A DNA stretch of 64,000 nt from Craurococcus roseus (GCF_039523795.1 NZ_BAAAFZ010000053.1:62001-126000), one strand, 5' to 3'; counted from the first letter of the stretch, positions 16,801-24,851 are shown. Numbers and translations: made by a program. Notes: a model not told the origin generated them from the sequence alone.

Positions 16801-19036
16801 CGACGCCAACCACCTCGGCGCAGAACGCCTCCACGGCGTCGGCCGGGATCCAGGGCGCGCCCAGGCGGGCGGTGATGTCGGACGGGCGCAGGTCGTCGGG
16901 CTGCACCCGGCGCAGCGCTTCGAGATTGCGGGCGTAGCGCGGGTCGCGCGCCGCCGCGGCCTCGGCGGCGGCGAGCTTGGCCCTGACCGGCCCCGAGAGG
17001 TAGGCGTCCGCCGTTTCCCAGACCTCGCTTTCCTCCGTGGTCCGCGCCGGGTCGAGGAACACCGCTTCGCCCAGCTCCGCCAGCACTTCGGCGCGCGGTC
17101 GGCCGAGGCGCTCGGCGGCACGGTCGAGGTCCACGCGCCCGCACTCGGCCAGCGTCACCGCGACGGCGTCGGCCGCCGTGACCACCACCGGCTCCGCCGG
17201 CGGATGGATGACCCGCTGCGTGAAGACCGGCCCCATGCGGGCGGTGCCGCTCTCCTCGTCGTACTCCTCGACGGAGGACACGAGCCAGCAGTCCGGGTCG
17301 TCGAGGAAGGGCTGCAGGTTGGGCCGGCGCCGGACCTCCGTGGCCTCGCCGGTCGCGGCGTCGGTGCTCGCGTGGGCGACGGTGAGGTTGATGGGGCCGA
17401 AGCGGCGCGTGAAGGCCTGGTAGGCGGCGCGGAGCCGGGCCTGCGCCGCGGCCCAGGGCTCGTTGGCTTCCTGCGCCCGCAACACCCGGCGCACCGCGTC
17501 GCGCACGGGTATGAGCGCGCGGATGACGCCCGCGTGCTTGGCCGGGATGCCCCCGGTGCCCTTGCCCGAGCGCACCGCCACCGGCCGGGGGACGCCGTCC
17601 ACCACTTGCGACAGCGCACCGCCGCCGCCCAGCAGGTAGCTGCCTTCCTTGACCTCGGCGCCTTCGGCCGCGGTGCCCACCGGCACGCGGCAGGCCGGGG
17701 CGGGGGAGGGGACGGCGCCGCGGCCGTTGCCGTCTTCTGTCCTCGTGTGGATGCCGCGCGGCAGGGTTTCGAGAGCGCCGGCGAGCGCTTGCTCCAGCCC
17801 CGACAGGTCATCGGCCACGCAGGTGTAGGTCGGGCCGAAGGGGCCGCTGGTGCGGGCGTGCCGGCCCAGCACGGCGGCGGGGCGGTCCGTGAACCAGCGG
17901 TTCACCGCGACCGCGGCCTCGCCTTCCTCGGCGTGCAACGCTTCGGCCAAGTCCGCCCACTCCGCGCCGTTGCCGTCCGAGCCCGCTTCCCGCCGCTGGA
18001 AGAACAGCACATCCGCCACGACGTCGGTGCCGGCCGCGGCGCGCATGGCGCCCTCGGGCAGGCGGAACGCGCCCACCAAGTCGGCCAGGCCGGCGACGTG
18101 CCCGCGCGCCCGCGCGTCGGCCTTGTCGAGGGTGAAGCGGCTGGTGACGAAGGCGGCGAGCCCGCCCGGGCGCAGGCGCTCGACGGAGCGGGCGATGAAG
18201 TAGTCGTGCAGGCTGAGGCCGAGCCGGCCGGCGGGGTCGTCGGCGCGCACCGTGCGGTTGGAGAAGGGCGGGTTGCCCACCGCGAGGTCGTAGGTCTCGC
18301 GCAGGGCGGCGCGGGTGAAGTCCTCGGCCCTGATCCAGGCCTCCGGGTGCAGCAGCCCGGCGACGCGCGCCGTGACCGGGTCGTTCTCCACGCCGGTGAA
18401 GGCCGTGCGCGGCGCCAGTTCGCCGGGCAGGAGCGACAGGAACAGGCCGGTGCCGCAGCCCGGCTCCAGGACCGTGCCGCCGTCGAAGCCGAGGCGCCCC
18501 AGCGCCCGCCAGACCGCGCGCACGAGGAACTCCGGGGTGTAGTGGGCGTACTGCGTGGCCCGCATCAGCCCGGCCAGCTCCTCGCGCGAGAGCAGCTCTT
18601 CGAGCGCGCCGCCGATCTCCTCCCAGCCCGGGCGCCACGCCTCGCCGGGGCGGCGGAAGCAGGCGTTGGCCAGTTCCGTCGCGCCGAAGCCGGTGAAGCG
18701 GGCCAGCACCGATTGCTCGTCGGCGGTAGCCGGGCGGTCCTCGGCCTCGATCCGTTGCAGGAGGCGGATGGCGTCCAGGTTGCCGGCCGCGCGCGCCTTC
18801 CAGCCCGCGGCCAGGCCGCGGTCGCCTTCCAGGCGGAAGTTGCGGGCGGGGGTGGCGGCGGCTTGCGCGACGGGCTGCGGCGCGTCGTCCTCATCCGGGA
18901 CGGCCACGATCGGGACCGGGACCGTGGCCCGCCGCGGCGGGCCGGCGCCGTCGAGGGACAGGCCCGCGAGCGCGGTGGTGTCGAACAGGGAAAGCGTGAG
19001 CTGGCTGGCGCTGCGCGCGGAGGCGGCATTGCGCAT
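13898..19036 (-). CDS. giant N6-adenine methylase + SF2 helicase (DarB-like)
   Basis: 1712 residues. An N-terminal adenine methyltransferase domain has an SAM motif VLEPGCGTGLF near residue 190 and motif IV NPPF near residues 253-257. A long linker precedes an SF2 helicase core: AHAVGAGKT near 897, a DEAQ box near 1054, LASGTPITNT, and QREGRIERQGN near 1400. The C-terminus is a coiled-coil, acidic tail. The domain order resembles phage P1 DarB and related plasmid/phage methylase-helicases that protect incoming DNA from restriction. Whether this copy is antirestriction or a restriction component is unknown; no nuclease motif was noticed. The ParB-domain gene downstream is a recurrent companion. 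Confidence 0.85.
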   Translation of the reverse strand: MRNAASARSASQLTLSLFDTTALAGLSLDGAGPPRRATVPVPIVAVPDEDDAPQPVAQAAATPARNFRLEGDRGLAAGWKARAAGNLDAIRLLQRIEAEDRPATADEQSVLARFTGFGATELANACFRRPGEAWRPGWEEIGGALEELLSREELAGLMRATQYAHYTPEFLVRAVWRALGRLGFDGGTVLEPGCGTGLFLSLLPGELAPRTAFTGVENDPVTARVAGLLHPEAWIRAEDFTRAALRETYDLAVGNPPFSNRTVRADDPAGRLGLSLHDYFIARSVERLRPGGLAAFVTSRFTLDKADARARGHVAGLADLVGAFRLPEGAMRAAAGTDVVADVLFFQRREAGSDGNGAEWADLAEALHAEEGEAAVAVNRWFTDRPAAVLGRHARTSGPFGPTYTCVADDLSGLEQALAGALETLPRGIHTRTEDGNGRGAVPSPAPACRVPVGTAAEGAEVKEGSYLLGGGGALSQVVDGVPRPVAVRSGKGTGGIPAKHAGVIRALIPVRDAVRRVLRAQEANEPWAAAQARLRAAYQAFTRRFGPINLTVAHASTDAATGEATEVRRRPNLQPFLDDPDCWLVSSVEEYDEESGTARMGPVFTQRVIHPPAEPVVVTAADAVAVTLAECGRVDLDRAAERLGRPRAEVLAELGEAVFLDPARTTEESEVWETADAYLSGPVRAKLAAAEAAAARDPRYARNLEALRRVQPDDLRPSDITARLGAPWIPADAVEAFCAEVVGVATRVRHTVEVASWSLDAGAFAHRPEATSEWGTHRRHAGQLLDDALNGATPQVWDTRVEDGREVREINPAETEAAKEKLAKIKAAFERWVWTCPARTDRLARIYNDRFNDLVPRRFDGAHLTLPGASSAFRFYPHQKRVIWRVISAGSTYIAHAVGAGKTASMAAAVMEQKRLGLITKAMLVVPGHCLAQASREFLQLYPNARILVADESNFTKDKRRRFLARAATAGWDAIVITHSAFKFIPVPAAFERGLVAGQLRDLEELLARVDGGDRVTRKRIERAKEGLQAKLEGLGARKDDLLHLGEIGVDQIVVDEAQAMRKLAFATNMGGLKGVDPDGSQAAWDLYAKSRFVAQRNPGRALVLASGTPITNTLGEMFTVQRFMAEGALRERGVHQFDAWAASFGDTRTELELQPSGRYKPVTRFAEFVNVPELVSMFRASADVVGKDELRAHLRLPAVKGGGRRIVTAEASPGFRAYQRALDQRIRAIEARKGPPRKGQDILLSVITDGRHAAIDLRLVYADHEDEPGNKLNLLIRNVHRIWLETAGERYARPDGVPYALPGAGQLVFSDLGTNGVEAARGFSAYRWIKRELVRLGVPAGQVAFMQDHKASAAKQRLFQEFDAGRIRVLIGSSATMGTGVNVQRRLKALHHLDVPWLPAEIEQREGRIERQGNRHEEVEVLAYATPGSMDAAMWQNLERKARFIAMALGGDRGVRRLEDAGSQANQFALAKAIASGDPRLMQKAGLDAEVARLERLRAAHFDDQHAVRGNVVSARAAIAHATRRIAEVERDLARRVPTRGERFRMEVGGRLLDDRRQAGAALLARVRLLDRGQEEGTWTLAALGGFAVSATGLRGLAGQGYRLDVVLERTGREQEVAVPPELTALGLVSRLEYMLDRFEAELAEERRALAEAEARLAGYGPRLGEAFPLQAELDEKRAALEAVEAGLAAGAGEDETEATPAPVPAQAAE

Positions 19037-19199
19037 GGTGCGTCGTTCCTTGCCGGAAGCGCCGAGGGCCCGCCGGCCGGGGACGGCGGGCAGGCGGGCG
19101 GAGGGCGCGGATGGGGTGGCTGGTCGGCTGCCCGCGACGGGGCAGGAGGGGAGGAGGGCGGACCGGCGGCCGCGCGACGCGCGCCGCCGGCCGGTCAGG

Positions 19200-19607
19200 T
19201 CACGAAGAGGGCCGGTTCAGCACTTCGGCTCCCGCGGCCAGGTATCGTTCGGCGACCAGGGCCAACGGCACGTAGGACAAGGCGTGGTGGGGGCCGGGGC
19301 AGGGCGGGTGCCCGACCGCCACCATCGGGCCCTTGATGGCGAGCTCCACGACGCGGTCGAGCGGCGCGCGGCGGCTGTCGATCACCGGCAAGCCGGCATC
19401 CGCGCACGCGCGCTTGGCGACATCGGAATCATGGCCGCTCATCCAAGCGCCGGGGCCGAAGTGGAGCGTGAAGCCCCCCCGCCCGATTGCCAGGTGGCCG
19501 CCTTCGGTGGAAAGGGCGCGCGCGATCAGGTCGCCGTAGCCACCTTTCGCCCCGCCCGGGTGCCAGCCCGTCGCGGGCGTGGCTGCTTCGTGTCCGTGCG
19601 TGTCCAT
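19200..19607 (-). CDS. hypothetical protein
   Basis: 135 residues from an ATG at 19607 with GGAG about 7 nt upstream. It begins with a hydrophilic stretch then TGWHPGGAKGGYGDL, GGHLAIGRGGFTLHFGPGAWM, and a C-terminal helix. The Gly-rich beta-like core suggests a compact alpha/beta fold. I do not recognise the family. Both the GGTCTTC palindrome and the giant-hairpin leader precede it. Confidence 0.55.
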   Translation of the reverse strand: MDTHGHEAATPATGWHPGGAKGGYGDLIARALSTEGGHLAIGRGGFTLHFGPGAWMSGHDSDVAKRACADAGLPVIDSRRAPLDRVVELAIKGPMVAVGHPPCPGPHHALSYVPLALVAERYLAAGAEVLNRPSS

Positions 19608-19624
19608 CGGGGGTCTCCTGTTCC

Positions 19625-19644
19625 GGTCTTCTGCTCCGAAGACC
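19625..19644 (-). promoter_or_regulatory. GGTCTTC/GAAGACC palindrome next to ribosome binding site
   Basis: GGTCTTC (19625-19631), spacer TGCTCC, GAAGACC (19638-19644), a few bases 5' of the Shine-Dalgarno of the 19200-19607 gene. The same arrangement occurs at 28803-28823 and 30768-30787. Confidence 0.55.
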
Positions 19645-19655
19645 CCCACCCCCGG

Positions 19656-19727
19656 CCGACCGGCGCCGCGCCGGGCAAGGGCGCCGCAGGCGCCCGGCCC
19701 GACCCTTGCGCGGGGCGGCGCCGGTCG
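19656..19727 (-). repeat. giant-hairpin leader, copy C
   Basis: GCAAGGG (19675-19681) pairs with CCCTTGC (19703-19709). Outer arms CCGACCGGCGCCG and CGGCGCCGGTCGG lengthen the stem to over 20 bp. It lies upstream of the 19200-19607 gene. Confidence 0.65.
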
Positions 19728-19799
19728 GCACGCCTGCCGTCCCTGCCACGGTCCCGCTCTGCCCTTGTCGCCTCCACCGCTCCGGGAATGACCCTTCCT

Positions 19800-19811
19800 A
19801 CCTTCGTAGGT
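19800..19811. promoter_or_regulatory. ACCT-N4-AGGT palindrome (site 8)
   Basis: ACCTTCGTAGGT, about 190 bp upstream of the 19607 start. It is followed by TTGAGGTC. The remainder of 19812-20065 shows no gene. Confidence 0.5.
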
Positions 19812-20065
19812 GTTGAGGTCATCGGGGTGGAGGCAGCGTAGCGGGAGGGTTGGACGCCGCCCGCGCGGACGGCCTTTCCCGCCGCGGGCCTGATCCGCGG
19901 TTGCGGCGACGTCGGAGACGCATCGCCGCCCATGGTGGAGAGGGGGCGTGGGTGGCCGGCGGCAGGCGAGGGGAGGCGGGGCGGGTGCGAGCGGTCGAGG
20001 CGGAGCGGGAGCGCCGTGGGCGTTGCCAGGACGCGGGTTGCGGGCGTGGCGCGGGCGGGCGGGCG

Positions 20066-21244
20066 TCAGGCGTGCCGGCGTGTCCGCAGCAGCAGCAGCG
20101 CGAAGAGCGCCGACAGGCTGAGGCCCGTCGTGACCGCGAGCGCGTCGGCGCCGAGGCGTTCGAGGGCGACGCCGAACAAGAAGGGCGAGGCCGCCTGGAG
20201 GACGCGGGCGGGCGCGGAGATCCAGCCCTGGCGCGCGCCGTAGCCCGCAGGGCCGAAGACGGCGAGCGGCAGCGCGCCCTTGGCGATGGTGAGGATGCCG
20301 TTGCCGCCGCCGTGCAGCAGGGCGAGGGCGTAGGCGCCGGCCGGGCCGCCCAGGAAGAGCAGGACCGCCGCGCCGAGGGGGTGGCCGAGGGTGGCGAGGC
20401 GGGCGGCGACGAGCGGGTGGAAGCGCCGGCGGACCGTCCACTCGCCGACGCGGGCGACGACCTGCGCGGGGCCGATGAGGGCGCCCGCGGTGACGGCGAC
20501 GGCGACCGGCAGGCCCGCCGCGGCGATGAGGCCCGGGAGGTGGGCGGCCATGGCAGCGGAGACGAACACCGTCGTGCCGAAGGCGAAGGACAGCAGCGGC
20601 ATGGCGTAGCGCGGGGGCGGCGCGTCCAACGCCGCTGCCGCCCCCGCCGTGGTCGCAGTTTCGTCGGGCGCCGGGCCGCGCCGTGGCAGGAGGAGGTTGA
20701 GCGGCAGGCCGAGGAGGAGGTGCAGCGCCGCCCAGGCGACGCAGGCGCCGCGCCAGCCGATGGCGTCCAACAGGAGCGCCGAGGCGGGCCAGCCGACGGT
20801 GCTGGCGAAGCCCGCGATCAGCGTGATGCCGGTGATTGAGGCCCGCGCCTCCCGGCCGTAGAGGTGGGCGAGGGTGGAGAAGGCCGCTTCGTAGAGGCCG
20901 ACCGCCATGCCGATCCCGAGGAGGAGCCAGCCGAGGGCGAGCACGGGGAAGGAGGGGGCCGCGGCCAGGAGCGCCAGCGCCACCGCGAAAACGAGGCTCG
21001 ACGCGGCGAGCACCGGCCGGCCGCCGCGGCGGTCGATGGCGCGGCCCGCCCAAGGGCCGAGGAAGGCGGAGACGACGAGGGCCGCGGAGAAGGCGCCGAA
21101 CACCCAGGACGCCGGCACGCCGAACTCCGCCGCCATCGGCGCCGCGAGGATAGCCGGGAGGTAGTAGGACGAGGCCCAGGCGAGGGTCTGCGCCGTGCCG
21201 AGGACCGCGACGACGCCCGCGCGGCTCGCCGGCCCTGCCGTCAC
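20066..21244 (-). CDS. MFS transporter of the ars operon
   Basis: 392 residues from a GTG at 21244 that overlaps the arsC stop (GTGA). About twelve hydrophobic segments span the whole length. The cytoplasmic loop between helices 2 and 3 has the MFS signature-like GRAIDRRGGRP. It is the last gene of arsR-flavoprotein-aqpS-arsC-MFS. MFS proteins such as ArsJ and ArsK export arsenic species in other ars operons; which type this is cannot be decided by eye, and no GAPDH partner (as for ArsJ) is present. It probably exports an arsenic compound from the cytoplasm. Confidence 0.8.
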   Translation of the reverse strand: MTAGPASRAGVVAVLGTAQTLAWASSYYLPAILAAPMAAEFGVPASWVFGAFSAALVVSAFLGPWAGRAIDRRGGRPVLAASSLVFAVALALLAAAPSFPVLALGWLLLGIGMAVGLYEAAFSTLAHLYGREARASITGITLIAGFASTVGWPASALLLDAIGWRGACVAWAALHLLLGLPLNLLLPRRGPAPDETATTAGAAAALDAPPPRYAMPLLSFAFGTTVFVSAAMAAHLPGLIAAAGLPVAVAVTAGALIGPAQVVARVGEWTVRRRFHPLVAARLATLGHPLGAAVLLFLGGPAGAYALALLHGGGNGILTIAKGALPLAVFGPAGYGARQGWISAPARVLQAASPFLFGVALERLGADALAVTTGLSLSALFALLLLRTRRHA

Positions 21245-21651
21245 GCGCGGCGCGCGGGGACGCGCTCGCCGTCCTCCTTGGTGAAATCCGCCGGCAAAGG
21301 GCTGTCGAGGAGGTCCAGCACGGCCTCCGAGGGCCGGCACAGGCGCACGCCCTTCGGCGTCGCGACCATCGGACGGTTGATCAGGACCGGGTGCGCCTCG
21401 ACGGCGTCCAGCAGCGCGTCGTCGGGGAGCGACGGGTCCCCGAGGCCGAGCGCGTCGTAAGGCGTGCCCTTGCGCCGCAGCACGTCGCGGAGCGGCACGC
21501 CCATGCGGCGCACCAGGTCCAGCAGCTCCGCGCGCGTCGGCGGCGTCTTCAGGTACTCGACGACGACCGGCTCTGCGCCGGTGGCGCGGATCATCGCCAG
21601 CGCGTTGCGCGACGTGCCGCAGGCGGGGTTGTGGTAGATCGTGACGGTCAC
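21241..21651 (-). CDS. arsC: arsenate reductase, glutaredoxin type
   Basis: 136 residues from a GTG at 21651 overlapping the aqpS stop. The N-terminus has NPACGTSRN with the catalytic Cys at residue 11, and the middle LINRPMV supplies the arginines that bind the arsenate. Length matches the R773 ArsC/Spx-like family (about 140). It reduces arsenate to arsenite using glutathione/glutaredoxin. The arsenite can leave through the neighbouring AqpS channel. Confidence 0.93.
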   Translation of the reverse strand: MTVTIYHNPACGTSRNALAMIRATGAEPVVVEYLKTPPTRAELLDLVRRMGVPLRDVLRRKGTPYDALGLGDPSLPDDALLDAVEAHPVLINRPMVATPKGVRLCRPSEAVLDLLDSPLPADFTKEDGERVPARRA

Positions 21652-22352
21652 GGCTCGGCTTCCTCCCTCATGGGGACAGGACGGAACGCGGGTTCGCGCA
21701 GCAGCCAGCCGACGAGCGCCGCGGCGGCGAGCGCGCCCGCGAGCTGCGCCGCGACGAAGCCCGGCAGGTCGGCCGGGCGGATGCCCGAGAAGGTGTCGGT
21801 GAGCGAACGGGCCGCGGCGACCGCGGGGTTGGCGAAGGAGGTGGAGGCGGTGAACCAGTAGGCGGCCGTGATCCAGAGGCCGACCAGCCAGGGGACCGCC
21901 CGCCGCTCGAAGCGGATGCCGGCGAGGACCACCATCACGAGGCCGAAGGTGGCGACGCCTTCCGAGAACCACTGCGCGCCGCCGGTGCGGACCTTCGCCG
22001 ACGCCGCGACGAGGGGTAGGCCGAACATCAGGTGCGCCGAGACGGTGCCGGCGACCCCGCCGGCGAGCTGGGCGAGCGCGTAGGGCGCCGCCTCGGGCCG
22101 GGGCAGCTCGCCGCGCACGGCGAAGACGAGCGAGACGGCGGGGTTGAGGTGGGCGCCGGAGACGGGGCCGAGCGTCGTGACCAGCACGACGAGGACCGCG
22201 CCCGTCGCCAGCGTGTTGGCGAGCAGCGCGAGCGCCGCGTCCGCCGTCAGGCGCTCCGCCATGGTGCCGGAGCCGACGACGGCGGCGACGAGCAGCGCCG
22301 TCCCCAGCGCCTCCGCGGCGAGGCGCCGGGGGAGGTCGAAGGCGGCCGTCAC
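21648..22352 (-). CDS. aqpS: AqpS-type aquaglyceroporin (arsenite channel)
   Basis: 234 residues from a GTG at 22352 overlapping the flavoprotein stop. Six hydrophobic segments and the two hallmark NPA boxes are visible: HLNPAV (70-72) and FANPAV (175-177). The segment after the second box (AAARSLTDTFSGI) is that of the MIP subgroup found in rhizobial ars operons. Such channels allow As(III) produced by ArsC to flow out down its gradient. No ArsB or Acr3 pump is encoded in this operon. Confidence 0.9.
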   Translation of the reverse strand: MTAAFDLPRRLAAEALGTALLVAAVVGSGTMAERLTADAALALLANTLATGAVLVVLVTTLGPVSGAHLNPAVSLVFAVRGELPRPEAAPYALAQLAGGVAGTVSAHLMFGLPLVAASAKVRTGGAQWFSEGVATFGLVMVVLAGIRFERRAVPWLVGLWITAAYWFTASTSFANPAVAAARSLTDTFSGIRPADLPGFVAAQLAGALAAAALVGWLLREPAFRPVPMREEAEP

Positions 22353-23809
22353 GCGCAGCAGGGCGCGTCGGCGTCGGCGGGCAGTTCCACCTTCGGGGCA
22401 CAGCACGTCCCCTGCGGCGTCGCGGGCACCGCGGCCGTCGCGGCGGAGGCCGGAGTGCAGCAGGACGATCCGGCGACGACCGCCGCGACCGCGGCTGGCT
22501 CGACGGCGGGGCCGCGGCAGGCCCCGCCCGCCGCGGCCTCCACCGCCGCCTTCGGCTTGGAGCCGGAGCACACCCCCGTCTCGGGCAGGACCAGCTCGAC
22601 GCGCCGCGCCGCGTCCGCGTCGCCCGCGAGGTGGGCGGCGATGCTGCGGACCTGTTCGTGCCCGGTCGCCATGAGGAAGGTCGGCGCGCGACCGTAGGCC
22701 TTCATCCCGGCGATGTAGAAGCCCGGCTCCGCGGGATGCCGCAGCTCCGCTTCGCCGTGCGGGCGCACGGTCCCGCAGGAGTGCAGGTTCGGGTCGATCA
22801 GCGGCGCGAGCGCGGGCGTCGCCTGCACGGCGGGGTCGAGGGAAAGGCGGAGTTCCGCGAGCGGCGCCAGGTCGGGCCGGAAGCCCGTCGCGCCCACCAC
22901 CCTGTCCACCTCAGCGGCGTGCGGCCGTCCGTCCAGCAGCCCCTCCACGCGCACCGCGCCGTCCGGCGCGTCGGAGAGGCGGCGGACGAGGAAGGGCGCG
23001 AACGCACGGACGCGCCCCTCTTCCACGAGCGCGCGGGCGCGCGCCCCGAGTGCGCCGCGGGCGGCGAGGCCGTCGTCGCGCCCGCCGCCGAAGTTCGCCG
23101 CCGCCAAAGGCCGGCGGAAGGCCCAGGCCACGGCGGTGCCGGGGGCCTCTTCCGCCAGCGCCGCGAGCGCCTCGACGACGTTCATCGCGGAGTGCCCCGC
23201 GCCGATGACGAGGACCCGGCGCCCGGCGTAGTCCGCGCGGTCGCGCCCGAGTGGGTCGGGGATGCGGTAGGCGACGCGCCCCCCGCGCTCGCCGGGGGCG
23301 GGCAGGCCGTGCGCGCCGACGGGGTTGGGTGTGCCCCAGGTGCCGGAGCAGTCGAGGACGGCGCGGGCCTCGACCTCCTCCACGCCGCCGGCGGAGGCGG
23401 CGACCTGGAGGACGAAGGGCGCGTCCTCCCGCGTGCCGTCGCGCTGCAAGTCGTGGTGGCGGCGCGAGACGCCGACGACGCGCGCGCCGAGGCGGAGGCG
23501 CGGGGCGACGGTGGGGTGCGCGGCGAGGGGCGCGAGGTAGTCGCGCACCAACTCGTCGCCGGTCGGGTGGTGCCCCGGGTCCGGCGCCGACCAGCCGGCG
23601 CTGTGGAGGAGGCGCACCGCCGCGGCGTCCGTGTTGAAGCGCCAGGGCGAGAACATCCGCACGTGCCCCCAGGCGCGCACCGCCGCGGCGGGCGCGTCAC
23701 CGGCTTCCAGCACCACGGGTTCGAGGCCGCGTTCGAGGAGGTGCGCCGCGGCGGCGAGGCCGACAGGCCCGCCGCCGATCACGGCGACGGGGAGAGAGGT
23801 GGGCGTCAT
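22349..23809 (-). CDS. FAD/NAD(P)-binding flavoprotein with Cys-rich tail, ars-linked
   Basis: 486 residues. An N-terminal FAD-binding Rossmann motif, GGGPVGLAAAAHLLERG, is followed by a second nucleotide-binding motif, VIGAGHSAMN, near residue 200, as in flavin-dependent monooxygenases or TrxB-like oxidoreductases. It overlaps arsR by ATGA and aqpS by GTGA. The last 70 residues are unusual: Ala-rich linkers with Cys and paired Cys residues (CSG, AC, SSCCTP, GTCCAP, APCCA). This tail may bind As(III), perhaps passing it to the enzyme. It is related to the flavoproteins called ArsO in some ars operons; the substrate is not known. Confidence 0.8.
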   Translation of the reverse strand: MTPTSLPVAVIGGGPVGLAAAAHLLERGLEPVVLEAGDAPAAAVRAWGHVRMFSPWRFNTDAAAVRLLHSAGWSAPDPGHHPTGDELVRDYLAPLAAHPTVAPRLRLGARVVGVSRRHHDLQRDGTREDAPFVLQVAASAGGVEEVEARAVLDCSGTWGTPNPVGAHGLPAPGERGGRVAYRIPDPLGRDRADYAGRRVLVIGAGHSAMNVVEALAALAEEAPGTAVAWAFRRPLAAANFGGGRDDGLAARGALGARARALVEEGRVRAFAPFLVRRLSDAPDGAVRVEGLLDGRPHAAEVDRVVGATGFRPDLAPLAELRLSLDPAVQATPALAPLIDPNLHSCGTVRPHGEAELRHPAEPGFYIAGMKAYGRAPTFLMATGHEQVRSIAAHLAGDADAARRVELVLPETGVCSGSKPKAAVEAAAGGACRGPAVEPAAVAAVVAGSSCCTPASAATAAVPATPQGTCCAPKVELPADADAPCCA

Positions 23810-24189
23810 CGTGCGGCGGCCTTCCGGCGCGGGGTGGAGGGGGACTCGTCGGCCGCGGCCGGGGCGCGTCCTGGCACGCAGGCGGCGACGCCGCGGCCGC
23901 AGCAGTTCTCGGTGAGGAAGCCGACGAGGGCGTTCATGGCCGCGAAGTCGGCGGCGTAGATGAGTTGGCGCCCCACCCGGCGTTGGGTGGCGAGGCCGGC
24001 GCGCAGCAGGTGCTGGAGGTGGAAGGTGAGGGAGGAGGCGGGCACGCCGAGGCGCTCCGCGATGGCGCCGGCGGCCAGGCCGTCCGGCCCCCGCTCGACG
24101 AGCATCCGGTACACCGCGAGCCGGTGTTCGTGGGCCAGCGCGCCCAGGGCACCCACGGCGAGCTTGCCGTCCACCGTTTTCTCCGACAC
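23806..24189 (-). CDS. arsR: ArsR-family arsenite-responsive repressor
   Basis: 127 residues from a GTG at 24189. The winged HTH is evident (AIAERLGVPASSLTFHLQHLLRAGL, residues about 40-65, then VGRQLIYAAD). A C-terminal Cys set NCCGRGVAAC gives two adjacent cysteines plus a third eight residues after the first. This spacing resembles the C-terminal As(III) site of Acidithiobacillus-type ArsR rather than the CVC site of E. coli ArsR. It is the first gene of the operon, and its start codon overlaps an inverted repeat that is the likely operator. Confidence 0.9.
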   Translation of the reverse strand: MSEKTVDGKLAVGALGALAHEHRLAVYRMLVERGPDGLAAGAIAERLGVPASSLTFHLQHLLRAGLATQRRVGRQLIYAADFAAMNALVGFLTENCCGRGVAACVPGRAPAAADESPSTPRRKAAAR

Positions 24190-24252
24190 TTCGAGTAATA
24201 TCGAAGATACCGGGGCGGCCGGGGGTGTCAACGACTTTTCGAGTAGAGTCGT
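24189..24252. promoter_or_regulatory. ars operator region
   Basis: CTTCGA-GTAATA-TCGAAG (24189-24206) is a perfect 6+6 inverted repeat at the arsR start. A related, less perfect TTTCGA-GTAGAG-TCGTAG lies at about 24237-24253. Both have the TCGA core expected of ArsR boxes and could control arsR leftward and the small gene at 24275 rightward. Confidence 0.6.
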
Positions 24253-24274
24253 AGAGAAGGGTCGGGAGGCCCGC

Positions 24275-24466
24275 ATGGATGTGGAGATCGCCATCCGCTA
24301 CTCGGACGATCGGCCCTGCTTGGTCACCGTCAGCAGGCCGGACGGCGGGGTGATCTGGCGCGTCCTCACGCCGCTCGCCGGCATCCCGGGGAGCGTGGCG
24401 GAAGGGCTACGGGAGGCCCGGCGGCTGTTCGAGGCGGCGCCTTGGCCCGGCTGTCGCCCCAACTGA
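24275..24466 (+). CDS. small hypothetical protein divergent from arsR
   Basis: 63 residues from an ATG at 24275 after GGGAGG. The composition is protein-like: DVEIAIRYSDDRPCLVTVSR, then a beta-turn VIWRVLTPL and a helix EGLREARRLFEAAP. There are no cysteine clusters. It shares the arsR intergenic operator region, so it may be arsenic-responsive. Family unknown. Confidence 0.45.
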   Translation: MDVEIAIRYSDDRPCLVTVSRPDGGVIWRVLTPLAGIPGSVAEGLREARRLFEAAPWPGCRPN

Positions 24467-24613
24467 CGCGGGCCCGGCGCCTGACACCCTGTCGAAGATC
24501 GGGTGGCCGCGTTGCGATTCGCGCTTCGCCCGGCAACTCCCGGGCTTGCGGAGCACTGAAACCGGGGCGTCTGGTCTAGCCACCTTGGTCGCAGGCAAGG
24601 ACCGGTTTGGGTC

Positions 24614-24762
24614 GAGGCTGTGTGAAAACGCGGTTGCTGACGCTCGCCGAGAACCGTCCGGTCGTCGCGTTGCGGCGCTTAGCAACAACGCTTCAAACAG
24701 GCGCCTCGAACGGCAGCGGAATTGCTAATTGCCGTTACGGCACATCGTTTTCACACAGCCTC
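24614..24762. mobile_element. 149-bp MITE-like element with 4-bp target duplication
   Basis: The 17-bp perfect terminal inverted repeats are GAGGCTGTGTGAAAACG (24614-24630) and its complement (24746-24762). Both ends are flanked by the direct repeat GGTC (24610-24613 and 24763-24766). The interior has no transposase frame. This is the structure of a non-autonomous derivative of an IS; the parent IS family cannot be named from this window. Confidence 0.8.
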
Positions 24763-24851
24763 GGTCGGGAACAGCGTTCCAAGCGGAGGCGCTTGTGCGC
24801 GATGTCCAAGACCGCGGGTCGTCTGCGAAAGACGCTCTAGGCGGGTGGCGC

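Noticed and set aside
16097..19336. A 1079-codon open frame on the plus strand
   Set aside because: It is antisense to the methylase/helicase, with Arg/Ala/Gly nonsense composition and no motifs. High GC creates long shadow frames.
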